Shown: positions 23,799 to 37,780, counted from the first letter of the stretch. The stretch is DNA of 64,000 nt from Polydactylus sextarius (GCA_016801845.1 CM028908.1:18332547-18396546), one strand, 5' to 3'. The notes: generated from the sequence alone by a model not told the origin. Numbers and translations are program-made.

Positions 23799-26700
23799 CC
23801 TGATTGACAATTTGCATCCTCTTCAGAGGGTATCAGGGGACATGATTGAATCCAGTCAGGCTGAACCCATTAGGGGAGCGCTGCTTTCGGGGGGCCGAGC
23901 AGAAAGCTATTCACCAGCACCAAGTCCCTGCTCTTCACCATTCTCCATTTATATTCATACCAGGGCTGAGTTATTGAGGAAGAAGCGTGAGTGAGAGAGA
24001 AAGAGAGAGTGAGACGAGCCTCGTCCAGCCATCCATTTGCTATTTGTGAGCTGTGACGTTCTCACTCGCTCGTCAGATCTTTCACTTAACCTGTGCGCGA
24101 CTGATACCATTTGCATGTGATTTTCATGGGTCAATATGTTTATAAATTGGATTGAAATTGTAGTCATGTAAACCTCAAACCTCTTAAAACCACTGGGAAA
24201 AATAATTTAAAAGCTTTGTGGAAAATGCAAAGGACATTTGCATTTTAAGCAGTTCATCGTGTCTCTTCTTATTAGCCTGCCTTTACAATGTTACCATAAC
24301 TGAACCCTATTTGATGCATTTTCTTGGAGCACAGCCCTGTGACACAGCTTGATTGAATTGAGGCAATTGTTTTCCTGAAGGTTTTTTTTTTTTATACTTT
24401 ATAGTAGATCCCTTAGTGCGATGAGAGCAGTAGAGATATACCACACTTGAGCTTTGTGATAACCCTCCCAGTGGCCGAGGGCTGCTGCTGGGAACAGTTA
24501 CTGACAGCCATCCCACCCCTCATGTCTCCATCCACCTCTGCCAGACAGCTGATCCAGAGCAGCCCGAGAGTTTGACTAGGTGACAAAGAAGGTGGAGTGT
24601 TGTGGAGAGTCATCCACGTGTTGCCATTTATCTCACAAACACAGCACATACGCCCAAAGCTACAATATTGCAGCAGCCTTGTTTTTTTCTGTAGCAGCCA
24701 GCTGTCAAAGCTGAGTCGATGGGAACACGCTGTCAGACCTCTATTTCTTCTCAAGACTGAAAAATCAGGAGTTGGTGGAGGAAACTTCATCCTTTGTTTT
24801 GTAAAAAAGCTTAGATTTGGACCTTTTTGTTAAATTCAGCAGTTGTGTGAAACTCGGAAGTAAGTAGCAAAACGGGGACACTGCTATTTGAAAACCGTTG
24901 CGCTCATGTTTTAGTCTGTGCCTCAGAAATGCACTCAGTAGGACACCCAATCATCTATTAGGCTGTTTTCATAGAAGCAGCAGTGGCGCCAGAAATCCAG
25001 TTTTTATGTAGTTACTCCTTGCTTTGATGTAATTATGAAAGCACAAATTTAATATGCTCATTCAGGGCATTTTAAGAATCCGTATCAGCAGTGGCTAAAA
25101 TATTTAAATTAATAAATGTGAGGGTCATTTGAAGGAGAGGTAATTAGATGAATACTTGTACTCTTGGGGTTACTCAGAATGGTCACTTTTCCTTTTACTG
25201 TACATGTAGCAATACATCTGTCCCTAATATGACTGTTTTTATCTCTCTTCGTCTCTCTCCCTCTCCCTTTCTCTTTGTCTGTCTCCCGTTCCCTCGCTCC
25301 TGCCTCTTCTTCTGTGTCCCTGAGGTTTAAAATAGTCACAGAGGGATCATGTTCGAGTTATGAATGTCCCAATTAGCAGGAGGTGGAGGGAGTCTTGAAA
25401 GTGGTACTCAAGTGACTGGTGCAAAAACATAGCCAGGCCATAGTTTTATTTAGGCTGGCTTAATGCAGGCTATTGACTTCTCTATGAGGACCAGGATTAG
25501 GTCAAATATACTTCAGTCGCTAATGCGTGCCTAATGGTTCCACTATAGATTGGCCATAAAAGTGGATGATCATAAATATTGCTGGATTTTAAAACATTTA
25601 TGAGTGAAATCCAATGCCTTGCTTCTAAAATTGTGAGTCACTAAGTATGAGCAGTGGATTTAGATATATGCTTGATGTTAAAAAGTAGAGGAAAATATTT
25701 GGATTCAGCACAACTTGCATCGATTCCAACATTGTTCAGTATCACTTTAACAGATGTGTTATTGTTTCAGGTTGTTTTTGCAGTCTACTGAGTGGCGCTT
25801 CTCTCTGGCTGCCATATCCATAACAGAGTTATGATAGCGGAGGAAGGGCATGTCTTCAGGTTTTAAGGGTTGACATGGTCATGCTGGATTACCATGGTTA
25901 CCTCTGTTTCTAAAGCACAGCTGCTGACAAGCGCCTACTTCTTCTGTTCCAAGTTCATCTATCACATTTGACCCCTGGCAGAAAATTTAGACAAGAAGCT
26001 AAATCTTTGAAATCCCAGACACTCATACAACATTGTCAGTGTTATGTGGTGGTTTCAGAATGAAAGCAAGATCAAAAACTGTAGCACACGGCAGATGTCG
26101 TTTGACATATGTCTCTGCTTGAGGAATTGACAAAAAAACAACTTAAATGACTCTAATGACGACCTAAAGTGCTTTAATACCTAACCTGTCTGGTTAAGTT
26201 AAAGAGAAGCAAGATTGTGTATTTGCCTGTTACAGTATGTACGGTTCATTTAAGCTGCTGAGGTTTCACTGTGGATCTTTAAACTGAGCTGACTATCCTG
26301 AATTATTTGTTGTCACTGAATGTATCAGTAACCTAAAGCTGGGAAGCTCCTCACTGCTTCACTTGAGATTCTATTGTCAGCTCAGACATAATGCACACTA
26401 TGTTATTTCTTGGTGAAAAGCTTATTAAAGCCACTAAAGCCACAGAAACAGTCATAATCCTCTACTTCAGTCGTAAATAATGGGCCGCTGAGCTACTGAA
26501 GTGAGCATAACAGCTTGGACTGCAATGGCCTGAACGTACTGGTGAACTGAGGATGAAGAAGTCTGACTCAGCACTGAATGTCAGGCCTTGTGAACGGTGA
26601 GATGTTCACCCACTGTTATATGTACTGAAGTGCCTTTGAACGGTGATTGGGCTGCTTCGCTTGGGGGAAAAAAGTGATTACGAATCTATAGACTGAACTC

Positions 26701-29700
26701 AACAACATGATTCGAACTTCTATTGGCTGGTATGAAAACTGTCACCTGAACTCTGGTGCAGACTGAACTAATGGACCAAGACCAACTGCAAAACGGAGGT
26801 GGGAGTCTTACTCTGACTCTGCTGTCGTTCCATGTGGAATGAAAGCAATTGATTTTATGATGGTAGATATGTGGTTCTAGCTTTAATTTAAGAGCTAAAC
26901 TACTATTAAATCCTACTGCTGATGGTGAATTCTGAAGAAAGCTTTCAGGACAACACTATAGGCACCACAGAATTACATATACAGTACAGGTCAGCATGTA
27001 AGCTCATGAAATTCCCTACATAGGTGCAAGCAGCAATGATGATGCAGGACTCTTTACAGGTTAGTTTGTAAAAAGCCAGTGTGAACACAAACTGGAACAG
27101 AATTAAAAGTCAGCAATATACTCTTTTTCCCCAAGGTCAAGACCAAATGAACCAAAACTGCAAGAAAACTACATTAAGGCGGCAGATACACATATTGCAG
27201 TATGGTTGCTGTTTTAATGTCCATGTCCATCTCATGTTGCGCAGCATCTGGAAAGATTAAGGGGCTGCATTTGTCTATGCATCATCAGAGAATTAGACAT
27301 GATCACCGCATATTCTATCTTTTTATAGCCCTATGAATCAGTTGCTGACTTATATTAAGCAGATTCTGCTATCTGCATCAATCTCACCTCTCACTTTCCT
27401 GCTGCTGTTCTCATCTTCCTGTCACTCGTCCCCGAATATCATCACCAACATAGATAAACACTCTCTCTTATGCTACTCACACATACACACATGTTGCAGT
27501 CAAATACAAACCTTTTGTTTAAACAAGCACAGCTCTTTTGTTCCCTAATGCGACTGGGGTCAGGAACGGGTTGGCAGCAGATAGTGTGTGCCCAATGGAT
27601 CGCTGCTCAGGAGTCAATTAACTGGGGTCTGTGCAAATGAACAGAACAAGGGCGTAATCAGCTCCAATCTCCTAAGTCCTGCCTCCTGACTCATCTATTA
27701 AAGCATGCTGGTCAATTGACTGCTCTGGACTTTAATGGGATGAATCTTAAGCGGTAGAGGTTGGAGTGAACGTGGTGCTGCATTTTTAGACAATAACAGT
27801 AAAAGAGTTGTGGAGAAAAGACACAGAGGCCCTGTCTAATGAAATGAGTTTTTAGCCATGGTTTTCTCTGATAACCTCCTTGACTACATTGTATCAGAGT
27901 AGGTATTATGAAACCAAGCAGGGTGTATTACAAGTGTTTTTAATTAATTACCTTCCTGTAGCCACAAACACAGCTGCAGTCACTCCGCACCACCGCCCCC
28001 AAACACTAATCCAGGAAATCCATGCTGACAATCCTCTCAAGGCTGTCCTCTTCCCTTAACATTCATTTCCCTCTGCCTATTTTACACATGAAAATCCACT
28101 GGTGACATTTTAGGTCAAACGTGATTTCCCATGTGTGATTTAACTTGCCCTTCCTCTACAAGTGAGCAGATCAATACGTTCAACTGCAACACTGTTATGG
28201 GAGGTGATGAAATGTGTTTATTGCTCACTACCATCCAACCATTCACCATCCAACACACACCTTTCTGCTGTTACATTTATGCATTAATAGCCCACTGTAT
28301 GGTGCATATATATGCCCTAGGCAAGGCTGCATATCATCCGCTGCCCTAAGAATAATTTCTATGTACTTGCAGAACATGAGGGCTCAATATACATAATGTA
28401 GAATGATGTGCGAGGTAACTTTCAAACCATTGTGCCAACAATAAGTAGAGGCATCATAAGCATGCATAACTGGCACTCATCTTAAATTAATCTATATCAA
28501 GCTTTAGTTTATTTCTGAAGACACAGTCACAGTGACCTTGGCTTTTTTCATCCAATTAATCCAGAGACAGGAAATATAGATGTGAAGAGGGAGAACATGA
28601 GGAAATGATCATAACACTTCTCGTCCATCTAAAATTTATCAGTATCCTTTAAAAGTTGGACTGTCCGTTTTACCTGTAAAAATAGCAAAACATATAAATG
28701 TATTTTAACAGGCTTAAAATCAAGACTAGAGAGGGGGAAAAAAAGCTAAAACAATGAAACCCAGACCCAGTGCTATGTGCCAGCTGTGACATTAGAAGTG
28801 AGTAAAACTTTCAAATAAAATATGTCTGCCTTGTTCCTCCTATATTTCATTTCAGTGGTGTTCTGTTCAGTGAGCAGTGCAATAAAAGTTTGAATCATTT
28901 TTAAAGGCCCGTAAATCGAATCTGTGGATTGGACACAATGGGGAAAAGGGGAAGAAAGGGCACAGTCATCAGCAGGCTGAACGATATTAGAAGCTCTTCT
29001 TATAGGAAGGCTCGGTGCTTCCGTCAATGTCAGCTGGCACAATAGAGCTGGATCTGGGCTGAAGAACTTGCCAGTGATTTCATTGTTGCTCAGTTCAGCC
29101 TATGTTCTTATTCTTCTCCTGCTAATATCCCAAAAGAATTGGAGGGTGCTGCTGTGTTGTCACAGACATGTCCGTCGTGTGGTATGTGAATATAATGAAC
29201 ATGTTTTAAAGTGCGTTTACACTTGTGGCTTCATTTTGTGGCTTTAGATTAATCAGAACCCATGTGACATTTATATCTAAACGTTATTTATTTACATGAA
29301 ACAGTTTTTTGACAAGGTGACATTTTGTGTCAGGTTCTGCCTCTTTACTGTGTCGATTCACTGTGACCGAGGTTTGAACAGAATGAAAGATCATAACAGT
29401 GTGAAAAATCTGACATTTTGAACTGATGAGGCTATTACAAACATTGTAAATGACACTCATACTGAAGCCAACTACAGACTGGAGTCATTCTTCTTAATCT
29501 CGTTTGACCTTAAAGTTGATTTTTACCATTAACTATCATGCTGGAAAGACTGTGATTGCTCTGCTCATATAGAAAAAGGGATAATATTAGTAACCTTAAA
29601 ACTTTATAGATGACAGCAGCAATTATTAAAAAGAATTTTAATACAGAGAGAAATCTGGGATTTTTTAAGGTGCTTGTTGCTGAAACCAAAGCTGTTACCA

Positions 29701-32700
29701 TGCTCATACGTGGGTTTGTGAATGTTTGGTTACTGTGAGTGGAAATTATTGCAGTGACTGTTTATGTTAAAATGAAGACAGCCTACATAAACTGGAACTA
29801 AAGTGATGCAGATATTCATTATTCTGAACACCTCTGCAAATACAACCCAAATATTTCAAGAAAAAAAAGTACTTTCCTAAAACTACCAATTTAAAAATGT
29901 GATGAGGTTTTGATAATATATATTAACAGTACCTTTAGGGTACATATTATTTTTGGAAAAAAAAATAAAATAAAGTTAACTCGTGATGTAGAACATTTCA
30001 AACTTCATATCTCAAAATCACTTAGAAATTAATCTAAAAAGATATTACACAAAATTTAAAGTGTGTTCATCACTGTTTTCATTCTGTTAAAGGTTGTTTA
30101 GCAACAATTGAAGCAACACTACAGAAACACTAAGACCTATTGAGCTCGTCTGTGTCAGACTTGTACACAAACCCCATAGGATCCATCTGTCTGTTACTGC
30201 GGCTCCCTGATGAGCTGTGCATCTCCAACCCAATAAAAAACTCATGGAGCTCCACTGACAGCTCTGTGCTACAGAGGGCTCTGATCAAAAAGAGCTACAG
30301 CCATTCTAATAGCCACATCTCATTGCATTATATTTCACACAGTAAATATGGCAGTGGCCCAGTGAAATTTGGGACACTGAGCCGACAGCTCATTTTTTAA
30401 ACCTAGGTGTAGCCTTTCCATGTAAAAACGGAACAGAGTGATGGATTTATACTCACCTTGTGGTGAGTATTTGAGGTTTTTGAACAGCAACAGCAGCTTC
30501 AGGAAGCTGACATCCTTTATTGACTTGTCGGTAAGGTCGTCATATGACAGCAATGCTTGTTGCATATTGCAGTTGTTATTCTAAAATTATGTTACACTTG
30601 GTATAAATTAAGACAGTTGTTATTGCACGATGCCGAGGATTTGTGGCCTTGAGTGCATGTTGTTTTGTGGTGTCTGTTGCTGTTAGCAACAGCTATTTTG
30701 TGTCATTTACTGGAGAAAAACTTAAAGAAATGTGTCTTTGCACTCTATCTGGCACCCCATCTTTAGTCTTTGCTAAAAAAAATCTATCTCCTGTACTTTT
30801 CTGTGCCATCATCACTTCAGCTGTTTTTTTCCCCCTTTTTTGGCAGCAGAGTCAGTCATAGCAGATATCAAGGGCATAAGCAGATAACCAGATAATCCCA
30901 CGTCAAGCTTCATTCCTGTGAGGTAGCACGCAAAGTGTTCAATTGTCTCCAAGAGATTCGGCTCCAGCTGCTCCTCTGACAGCTTGGCTGACACAGCCCT
31001 CTAGTCTGACGAGGGTGTTGTTAGGGTTCATTTATTGGTCGGGGCTTTTCACACAATGATGTGGCTCCTTTCAGAAACCTTAAGCAGGTCTATGTGGGAT
31101 CAGATTTTCATATACTCCAGCACATCAGACTTTTCTTACTCTCAGAGAAACACTCAGATAAACCAATCATGCACGTTTTAGTCATTTTTACACTTGCACT
31201 TATGAAAAATTCTCTACTGGAAATATTAAAACCCTTGCAGTGAGGATCTAATGATTTCTAAATTGAGCTGAAATCAGGCGATGTTATCCCTTAATGGAAG
31301 CTGTTAGGAAAGCATTTCTCTAATGAGGCAGTTGAGCTGGAAAGGGAATGATGGAGAACTTAGTCAGGTGTGTTGCATATTGTAGGTGTTTGGTTAAAAG
31401 TAGTGCTTTGAATATAATCATGTAAAGAAATAAACAAGACTGTAAAATATGAGAGTAGCAGATCTCTTTGGTGGAAACACCTCATTAATTAAGTGATTAC
31501 TTTTTTCTAATTTAATCGTATTCTCTATGATTGTAGTGAACGCTATTTGACTCATAGTACTTCTACATAGTAATTCTAAATTTTCACTTTTTCGTCCTCA
31601 TCACTGCCCCTGCTGCACATTAAACTACTTTTTTTGTTACAATGTGACAATATAACAGACAATGCTGAGCCAAGAGTGAAGGAGCCAAACTGATTTCATT
31701 ACTTGCAGAGAGGATATGACGGGCTGAGGAAATGCCACTTTAGGAATCCCATGGGTACCTCATGTACTGCCACGCACCCTGCACACTTAATGGAAGCTGT
31801 GCACTTCTGGTTTCCATGGAGCTGAAATGTCAGAGGAGTAATACAGACATCCCCTCCTGACACTGCTGACTTAATCAAAGATCCAGGACACATCTCAGAC
31901 TAAACAAGAGAAAAAACAATGGCTTGATGGAGATGATTGGTTGCATATTCTTCCGTCTCATAGCTGTTGTTAATACAATAGTGTGCTGGAATAATAAGGC
32001 AGTGTTGTCTTCAATTTATCACTAATGATATCTCAGGGCCACAAACTGAACTTTTGTTGTCATTCATGTTTAAGGTAGGAAATTCAAGGTATAGGTCTGC
32101 AGTACATTATGTACCATGTATATATGCATCATTAATAACTGATGGTAGAAGTCCACAATGTATTCAAGTGATGTACCTATAAAGTTTTAAGATGTTGTAC
32201 AAAGTTGCTACCTGGTATTAAAAAATGAAAATGCATGCCTTCTGTACACAACCTGGTTGTGGTTCACATTGTTGCCTTAGGCTGCAGAATATCATTTATT
32301 GACTCATCGGGTCTCATCCAATGCAATCCTGTTTTTGTTTGTGCGTGTGTTTTTGTGTGTGTTTCAAAGCCGAAGGCAAGGAGAGATGGGGCAGCAGCAG
32401 CGGGGGTTTTAAGTTAATGTCTGATTTAAACATGAATCATACCCAGAGATGAAGTTTGAATCATTGTTACATTTTAGAGATTTTATTAAGTTTCTTTTAC
32501 TTTGCCCTGATGTAATGAAGTGGAATGAGCCCAGACTCAGCAAGCGGCTTGTTTTTGAATAGCAGCTTCAAAGAATGGATAAGTCTGCTAGCCTCTAGTT
32601 TACACATGCTGGCTATCTTTCTTTTTTTTTTTTATAGAACTGTGTTGTAGCCAGTATGATAGGGCTGGACTGCTGACCAGCTTGTGGTCACTGGCTGCAC

Positions 32701-35329
32701 TGAGCAAGCAATAAACACCCTGAGGTTTGTATACCCGTAGTGCCAGCTGATGAATTTGCAGCTACATTGATATTCTTCCACTCAGAACCGCCAGCATATT
32801 GGAGCACCTTTTAGCATATGGTGGGAGACCAGGAATAGTTCTGACCTAGTTGGAGCTTCTGTACTTCACCATCAAACTTCTCTCTCCCTCTAGATTCAGG
32901 GGTCTTATGCACTGAGTTCCACAGCCAAATATCTTTATTACTTTTTTCTGTAAGTTTTTATATAGTTCGCTACAACAAGCACTCATTTTTACAAGCTGTA
33001 CTTGAGCTTCCATAAATTTGTCCAGTCAAAGCAGGGTATTTTAGGCAAATGCACCACTGGTTATATGAATCACTCAAATTCGATACAGTTGGATTTTTTT
33101 TATAGTTAGACTATCAATAGTTGCTTAGTAATCTCATAGATTTGGCTACAAAGGACTGCATGCTGAAAGTTTTTTCTTCAGAAGAAAAAAAAAAACCCTT
33201 GCAAAAGGCACAGCTGTTTTATCCATGTACTACATGAAAGGACTTGAAGCCAAGTCACTTATTTCTATATTTTATTACTTTCTGATGTAGATCGAAAGGA
33301 TCCCCATGAAGTTCTTACTGTTATTGACTGACAAACTCAGGGTTCTAAAAGCTTTAACAAACAGATATAAATGAAAATAATCCATGCTGGCTACATCGGG
33401 GGTAGTGTCCATTTATATACATGAAGGTCAGTCAATCAATAGTTAGTATTAAAACAAGAAAGTCAAGGTGATGCTTTGTCAGATCAATGTGTGAGCAGTC
33501 TATTAAAGTATATACAAAGTTCTCAATTCTTTTCTGTTGAATTCTGTATCTTCTCGGATCACTCATCAGCAAGTTCATGTATTTGTTCAAAAATCAAGCA
33601 GATTAAAAGCATATTTAACATGCTTAAACACACAGGTACACAATGGATAACAGTTGCAACAAGGGCGATGAATTATTTATGACTGTTGTATGTATCCATT
33701 AGAAAGATGTTGTATAAATATGCTATAAAGTTTAATGTATGTTAGATCAAGGGTTTATTGTTTCAGCTGACCTTACTTTTGTTGCCGCTTTGAATAAAAG
33801 TTCAGAACCATGGACAGCTCCAACCTGGCTGCTATTTATGCTGCACAGTGATTTCAGTACCATTGACAGCTTCACTTCTCAGACATATGCTCTATTTTAT
33901 GTAAAAAGGAAATCTAATGTGCTCTCTGTCCTCTCTGTGGTGTTCTCATGCCCTGTTGCATGTCTTAACATCATCATAAAAAACCTCCTGGCTAACCTTT
34001 ACATTTCTGCTTGTATCCCAGTCAAGCTGAAATACTTAATGGCTTGTGTACAGTCTTTGCATTTCTGTTATCGTGACCTTGCATCTGTGCATTTAATACT
34101 TGTGTGACGAACTGCACCTGAAGCCTCTTGAGACAGTTTTGTAAGATGTTTAATTGTCTTGTGAAAATATTTGAAAGAATTCCAGGTTCCAAGATAAAAC
34201 CTCAGTACAATATGTCTAACCTTGTGTCCGCTGTGTATCAGTCGGTGAACAAGTCTCTTTTACAGCACTAAGGCCTCGTCTGATTCTGATTCATTGTGTT
34301 CGTAGACACTGAAAGTCACATAAACAAACCCACTGCAGGTGTCTACTTTCCTGGGTTGTTCAGGCTTTTGGTGATATCCTCAATACACTTACTGTGCACA
34401 TCTTTGTCTACCTTTGCCGCATAGCAATACATCAAATGCACACACTTTTATAAAGACTTTGGCTTTTTTTATGGTTGCTACATATTATCCCGGATAGATA
34501 TTCAAATTTCCTGCTGGAGTTCTCAATCAAATGCTAATTAAGTTGTTCTACAGACTCTAAAATTGTGGAAAGTATTATGTTTTGGATACTTAATATAAAT
34601 GACCAGTAGTAACCTGGAAAAGCAAAAGGAGGTCTTGAAGTTGATGTAAACCCCAGGTGCAATGCCTGCTGCAGCGATAACGCCCCCCGCCACCACCACC
34701 TCCACTGCAGTAAGCTAAAAATTGACTGGCACTATCTAACCCTCTGGTGATTATCTGACATGCCTGAGGGGTGGGGTCCATGCCGCAAAGACTAATTAGC
34801 TTCATTAACTTGTATTAAAGATAAAAAAAAACAAACAATTGCTTTCATGTAATTGAAATGCTGATTTCACAACTGCCCTGTCTCATTCTTCTCCTGGAGT
34901 TATATCTGCCCCAGTACCTGACCACCTCCACCTCTGTACTTAATGTACAACTTAATTTCACAATCATATCATCCCTTTCTTAACCCTTACTGCTAATTAA
35001 GCAGGTAGTTCACTAACACTTCAGTTCATCAGTTCTTTTAGTCAAATCTCCTGTGAAAATTGTTGTTATTTGCTGTTGTGTGTGTTTATTTTGAAGGTGT
35101 CACATTCCACTGTGTAATTATGACAGCTTCAAAAATAATCCTAAATTCTTTATGCATGTGTGTTAATTACTTAAAATTAAGATAGTTATATGTTTTATAA
35201 TTTTTTTAGGTTAGTTTTTTATATCAGAAATGGATATAAAAAAAATCAACTTTTACCTTTAAATGAACTGCTGCTGATACTATAATCTTAAAAGGCATAA
35301 TTGTTGTGTGGTTTGTGGTTTACACTGTG

Positions 35330-35668
35330 TTAAAGGGTTTACAGTGAAAGAGTTAGTGTCGCCTAGTGGTGAGGTTGCAGATTGCAACCAACTGGATACC
35401 CCTCATCCCACCCTCCCTTTTCAAGGCCAATCTAAAAACGTGACAGACCCTGTCTTGACTGCTAAACAGTCAGTTTTTTGTATCTGTAGAAACATGGCAG
35501 TGAAATATGGTAGATTGCATGGAGGAGGACCAACTCTAGTTGAAGATATGAAGGGCTCATTCTTAGGCAGAAAAAAATCACAATGACACTTAATTTTACT
35601 GTTTATTAATTCATAATTATGAATATTATATTCCATCTCCCTTCAAATCCTACATTGTGGACCTTTAA
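35330..35668 (+). mobile_element. Short non-autonomous DNA transposon (MITE-like)
   Basis: The ends are short imperfect inverted repeats: TTAAAGGG at the left and ACCTTTAA at the right. Just inside the left end is the diagnostic block GTCGCCTAGTGGTGAGGTTG. It is followed by GTAGAAACATGGCAGTG, a GGCTCATTCTTAG block, and a right-end segment ATTATATTCCATCTCC. I recognise this order of blocks as a very common dispersed element of spiny-rayed fish. It encodes no transposase; a 92-codon frame across it is incidental. Confidence 0.75.
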
Positions 35669-36599
35669 GGGAAAATAATAAAACTGTGTTTATTTTTCAT
35701 TTATTATTTTGTTTACAGTCATGAATAAATCATGTCCTGATGAGAAAATATTATGATTGAATTAAAAGTGTCATCAGCCACGTATTACCACATATGATCA
35801 AATGTTACTATTGTCACCCATCACCACCCCCAGCTAGGAAGTCCATTACTACTCAGCATCATTACTATCATCTCCATAATGAACAAAAACAGCAACAATA
35901 AAAGTTGTAGCAACCGCAGCAGCAAAAACTCCAGCAGAAACAACATGATAGCTGTTGTTAACAGCTGGCATCTTTATAATGAAATGTCACTTTTCATTCC
36001 AGAGAATTTGGTCAAACAGTTATTCAGTGAGACAGAATGAACGTCGTCTCATGGACTTAAACACACATTAAACACACATGAGGAAGCGCTTATCAACAGG
36101 CCTATAAATACCAGTGGAGCCACTCAAGGCCACTGCAAATGAAGCACTTCTCTTTTTCACATTGAAAACATTTCACAGAATTCTAATTACTGGGCATTCA
36201 ATGTCACATTGCACATTTTGTGTTCTCCTCATGCCTTTCTTTTACATTTTAGTAATTTTCTGGGATTTCTCTTCTGTCACATTTTACCTAACTACGGTGG
36301 ACTTTTAGAAAATGTCTAAAAGTTTTTTTATGTGACTACTAAATTATATATCACTGTTAAATATAACAGCCTTTAAATGCTTGTATTTTTGTCAGTAACA
36401 TGGCCTAAATATGCTAAATTACGGACGGCTTTTATAAAGATGCACAGATGTTCATCAGCCAAGCTAGCAATGTCTTTTTAAAGTGGGCAATGTTTTCTTG
36501 TAAGTAATTAGTCAACCTCAGTCAGTGTTACACTCTGATATAGGCCAAAAGTGAAGGATAGGGTGGAATTTTCATTGTGAGGTTCACAGTGACATTGAT

Positions 36600-36783
36600 A
36601 GTTGTGGTTGTGAGCAAAATCTCTTAACAATTGAATTGTGTTGTCATGAAATTGAAAATGCATGCAATACAGTGCAAATGCAGAATGCTAATTTTGGCAT
36701 GCTAATACACATAAAGAAAATGATGAAAATGGCCAAAATCGTATCTGCCAAACAGTAGTATGTTAGCATTGTCAGTGTAAGTA
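36600..36783 (-). repeat. Dispersed repeat copy B, left part, split by a Tc1-like element
   Basis: This is a reverse-oriented copy of the family at 44,245-44,670. Shared blocks are AAAATCTCTTAACAATTG, TTGTCATGAAATTG, and GTATGTTAGCATTGTCAGTG. About 150-200 bases of the middle appear deleted. The copy breaks off at a TA dinucleotide where a Tc1-like left end begins, and seems to resume at 37,712. Confidence 0.6.
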
Positions 36784-37711
36784 TAAAGTGGCTTGAAAAA
36801 GTATTCATACCCCTTGAACTTTTGCACATTTTGTCACGTTACAACCACAAACATAAATATATTTCACTGGAATTTAACATGAAAAACCAACACAAAGCAG
36901 CACACAATTGTAGAAAGTAGAAGGAAAATTATACATGATTTGCAATTTTTTTTTAAATAAAAAACTGAAAAGTGTGGCATGCAAAAGTATTCAGCCCCCC
37001 TGAATCAACCCTTTGTGGAATCACCTTACAGCTGCAAGTCTTTTGAGATATGTCTCTACTGGCTTTGCCAGCTAGAGGCTGAAATTTTTGCCCATTTTTG
37101 TTCGCAAAACAGCTACAGTTCAGGCAGATTAGATGGAGAGCATTTATGAACAACAGTTTTCAGATCTTGCCACAGATTCTCAATTGGATTTAGGTCTGGA
37201 CTTTGACTGGCCCACTCTAACACATAAATATGTTTTATTTTAAACCATTCCATTGTAGCTCTGGCTTTATGTTTAGGGTCATTGCTTCAGTCTCAAGTCT
37301 TTTGCAGACTCTTTGTATACTCTCTTTTCTTCTAAGATTGCCCTGTATTTGGCTCCATCCATCTTCCCATGAACTCTGACCATCTTGATGCTGCCACAAC
37401 TATGTTTGACTGTAGGGACGGTGTGTTCAGGGTGATGTGCAGTGTTAGTTTTCCACCACACTTAGTATTTTGCATTTAAGCCAAAAAGTTCAATTTTGGT
37501 CTCATCTGACCAGAGCACCTTCTTCCACATGTTTGCTGTGTTTGCTGCTTCCCAATATTCTCTTAATAAACTTCTGAGGCTGTCACAAAACAGCTGTATT
37601 TATACTGAGATTAGATTACACACAGATGGAGTCTATTTAATCATTAGATCAACATTCAATCATTCAGCAATCATCAGTCAACTTCTGAAGGCAATTGGTT
37701 GTATTGACTGT
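36784..37711 (-). mobile_element. Degenerate Tc1/mariner element, transposase remnant on the minus strand
   Basis: The left end reads AGTGGCTTGAAAAAGTATTC, a recognisable Tc1-family terminal repeat. It is followed by ATACCCCTTGAACTTTTGCAC and the usual TTTTGTCACGTTACAACCAC block. On the minus strand, 37,279-37,461 still reads as transposase: TAHHPEHT, PTVKH, GSI, then HGKMDGAKYRAILEE. The frame around it is broken by deletions and frameshifts, and much of the transposase gene is gone. The right terminal repeat is missing; sequence after about 37,711 matches the older host repeat. The element is dead. Confidence 0.8.
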
Positions 37712-37780
37712 AATGCATTTAGGTCAAAGTACAGTTATGCTTCGGTGCAGTCTTGTATACCAATACTCTGGCTGTAAATC
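37712..37780 (-). repeat. Dispersed repeat copy B, right part
   Basis: GCATTTAG.TCAAAG, later GTGCAG.CT and finally CTGGCTGTAAA match the far end of the same dispersed repeat seen at 36,600-36,783, by my recollection of the family. The Tc1-like element lies between the two parts. The match is short and degenerate, so the call is tentative. Confidence 0.45.

Larger units (their letters stand above)
15731..35329. other. Long non-genic tract upstream of tafa1
   Basis: No exon, RNA gene or mobile element is recognised across about 19.6 kb. The longest reading frames (a 216-codon frame at 17,023-17,673 minus and a 187-codon frame at 16,985-17,548 plus) overlap each other on opposite strands and resemble no family. 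By position this is the regulatory flank of tafa1. In mammals SUCLG2 lies upstream of TAFA1, but none of its exons were seen here. Simple repeats in this tract are listed separately. Confidence 0.55.

Noticed and set aside
33739..34107. 122-codon plus-strand frame with a weak look of a LINE reverse transcriptase
   Set aside because: The only resemblance is a short FSTID-like stretch. No YXDD-type motif or flanking reverse-transcriptase blocks are present.
34590..34805. 71-codon minus-strand frame with a polyglycine run
   Set aside because: The glycines come from a CCACCACC run. There is no family match and no splice sites in frame; only a non-coding element is considered.
37279..37461. Functional transposase
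   Set aside because: Only a short piece of the Tc1 transposase remains, with internal deletions and frameshifts and no complete catalytic triad.
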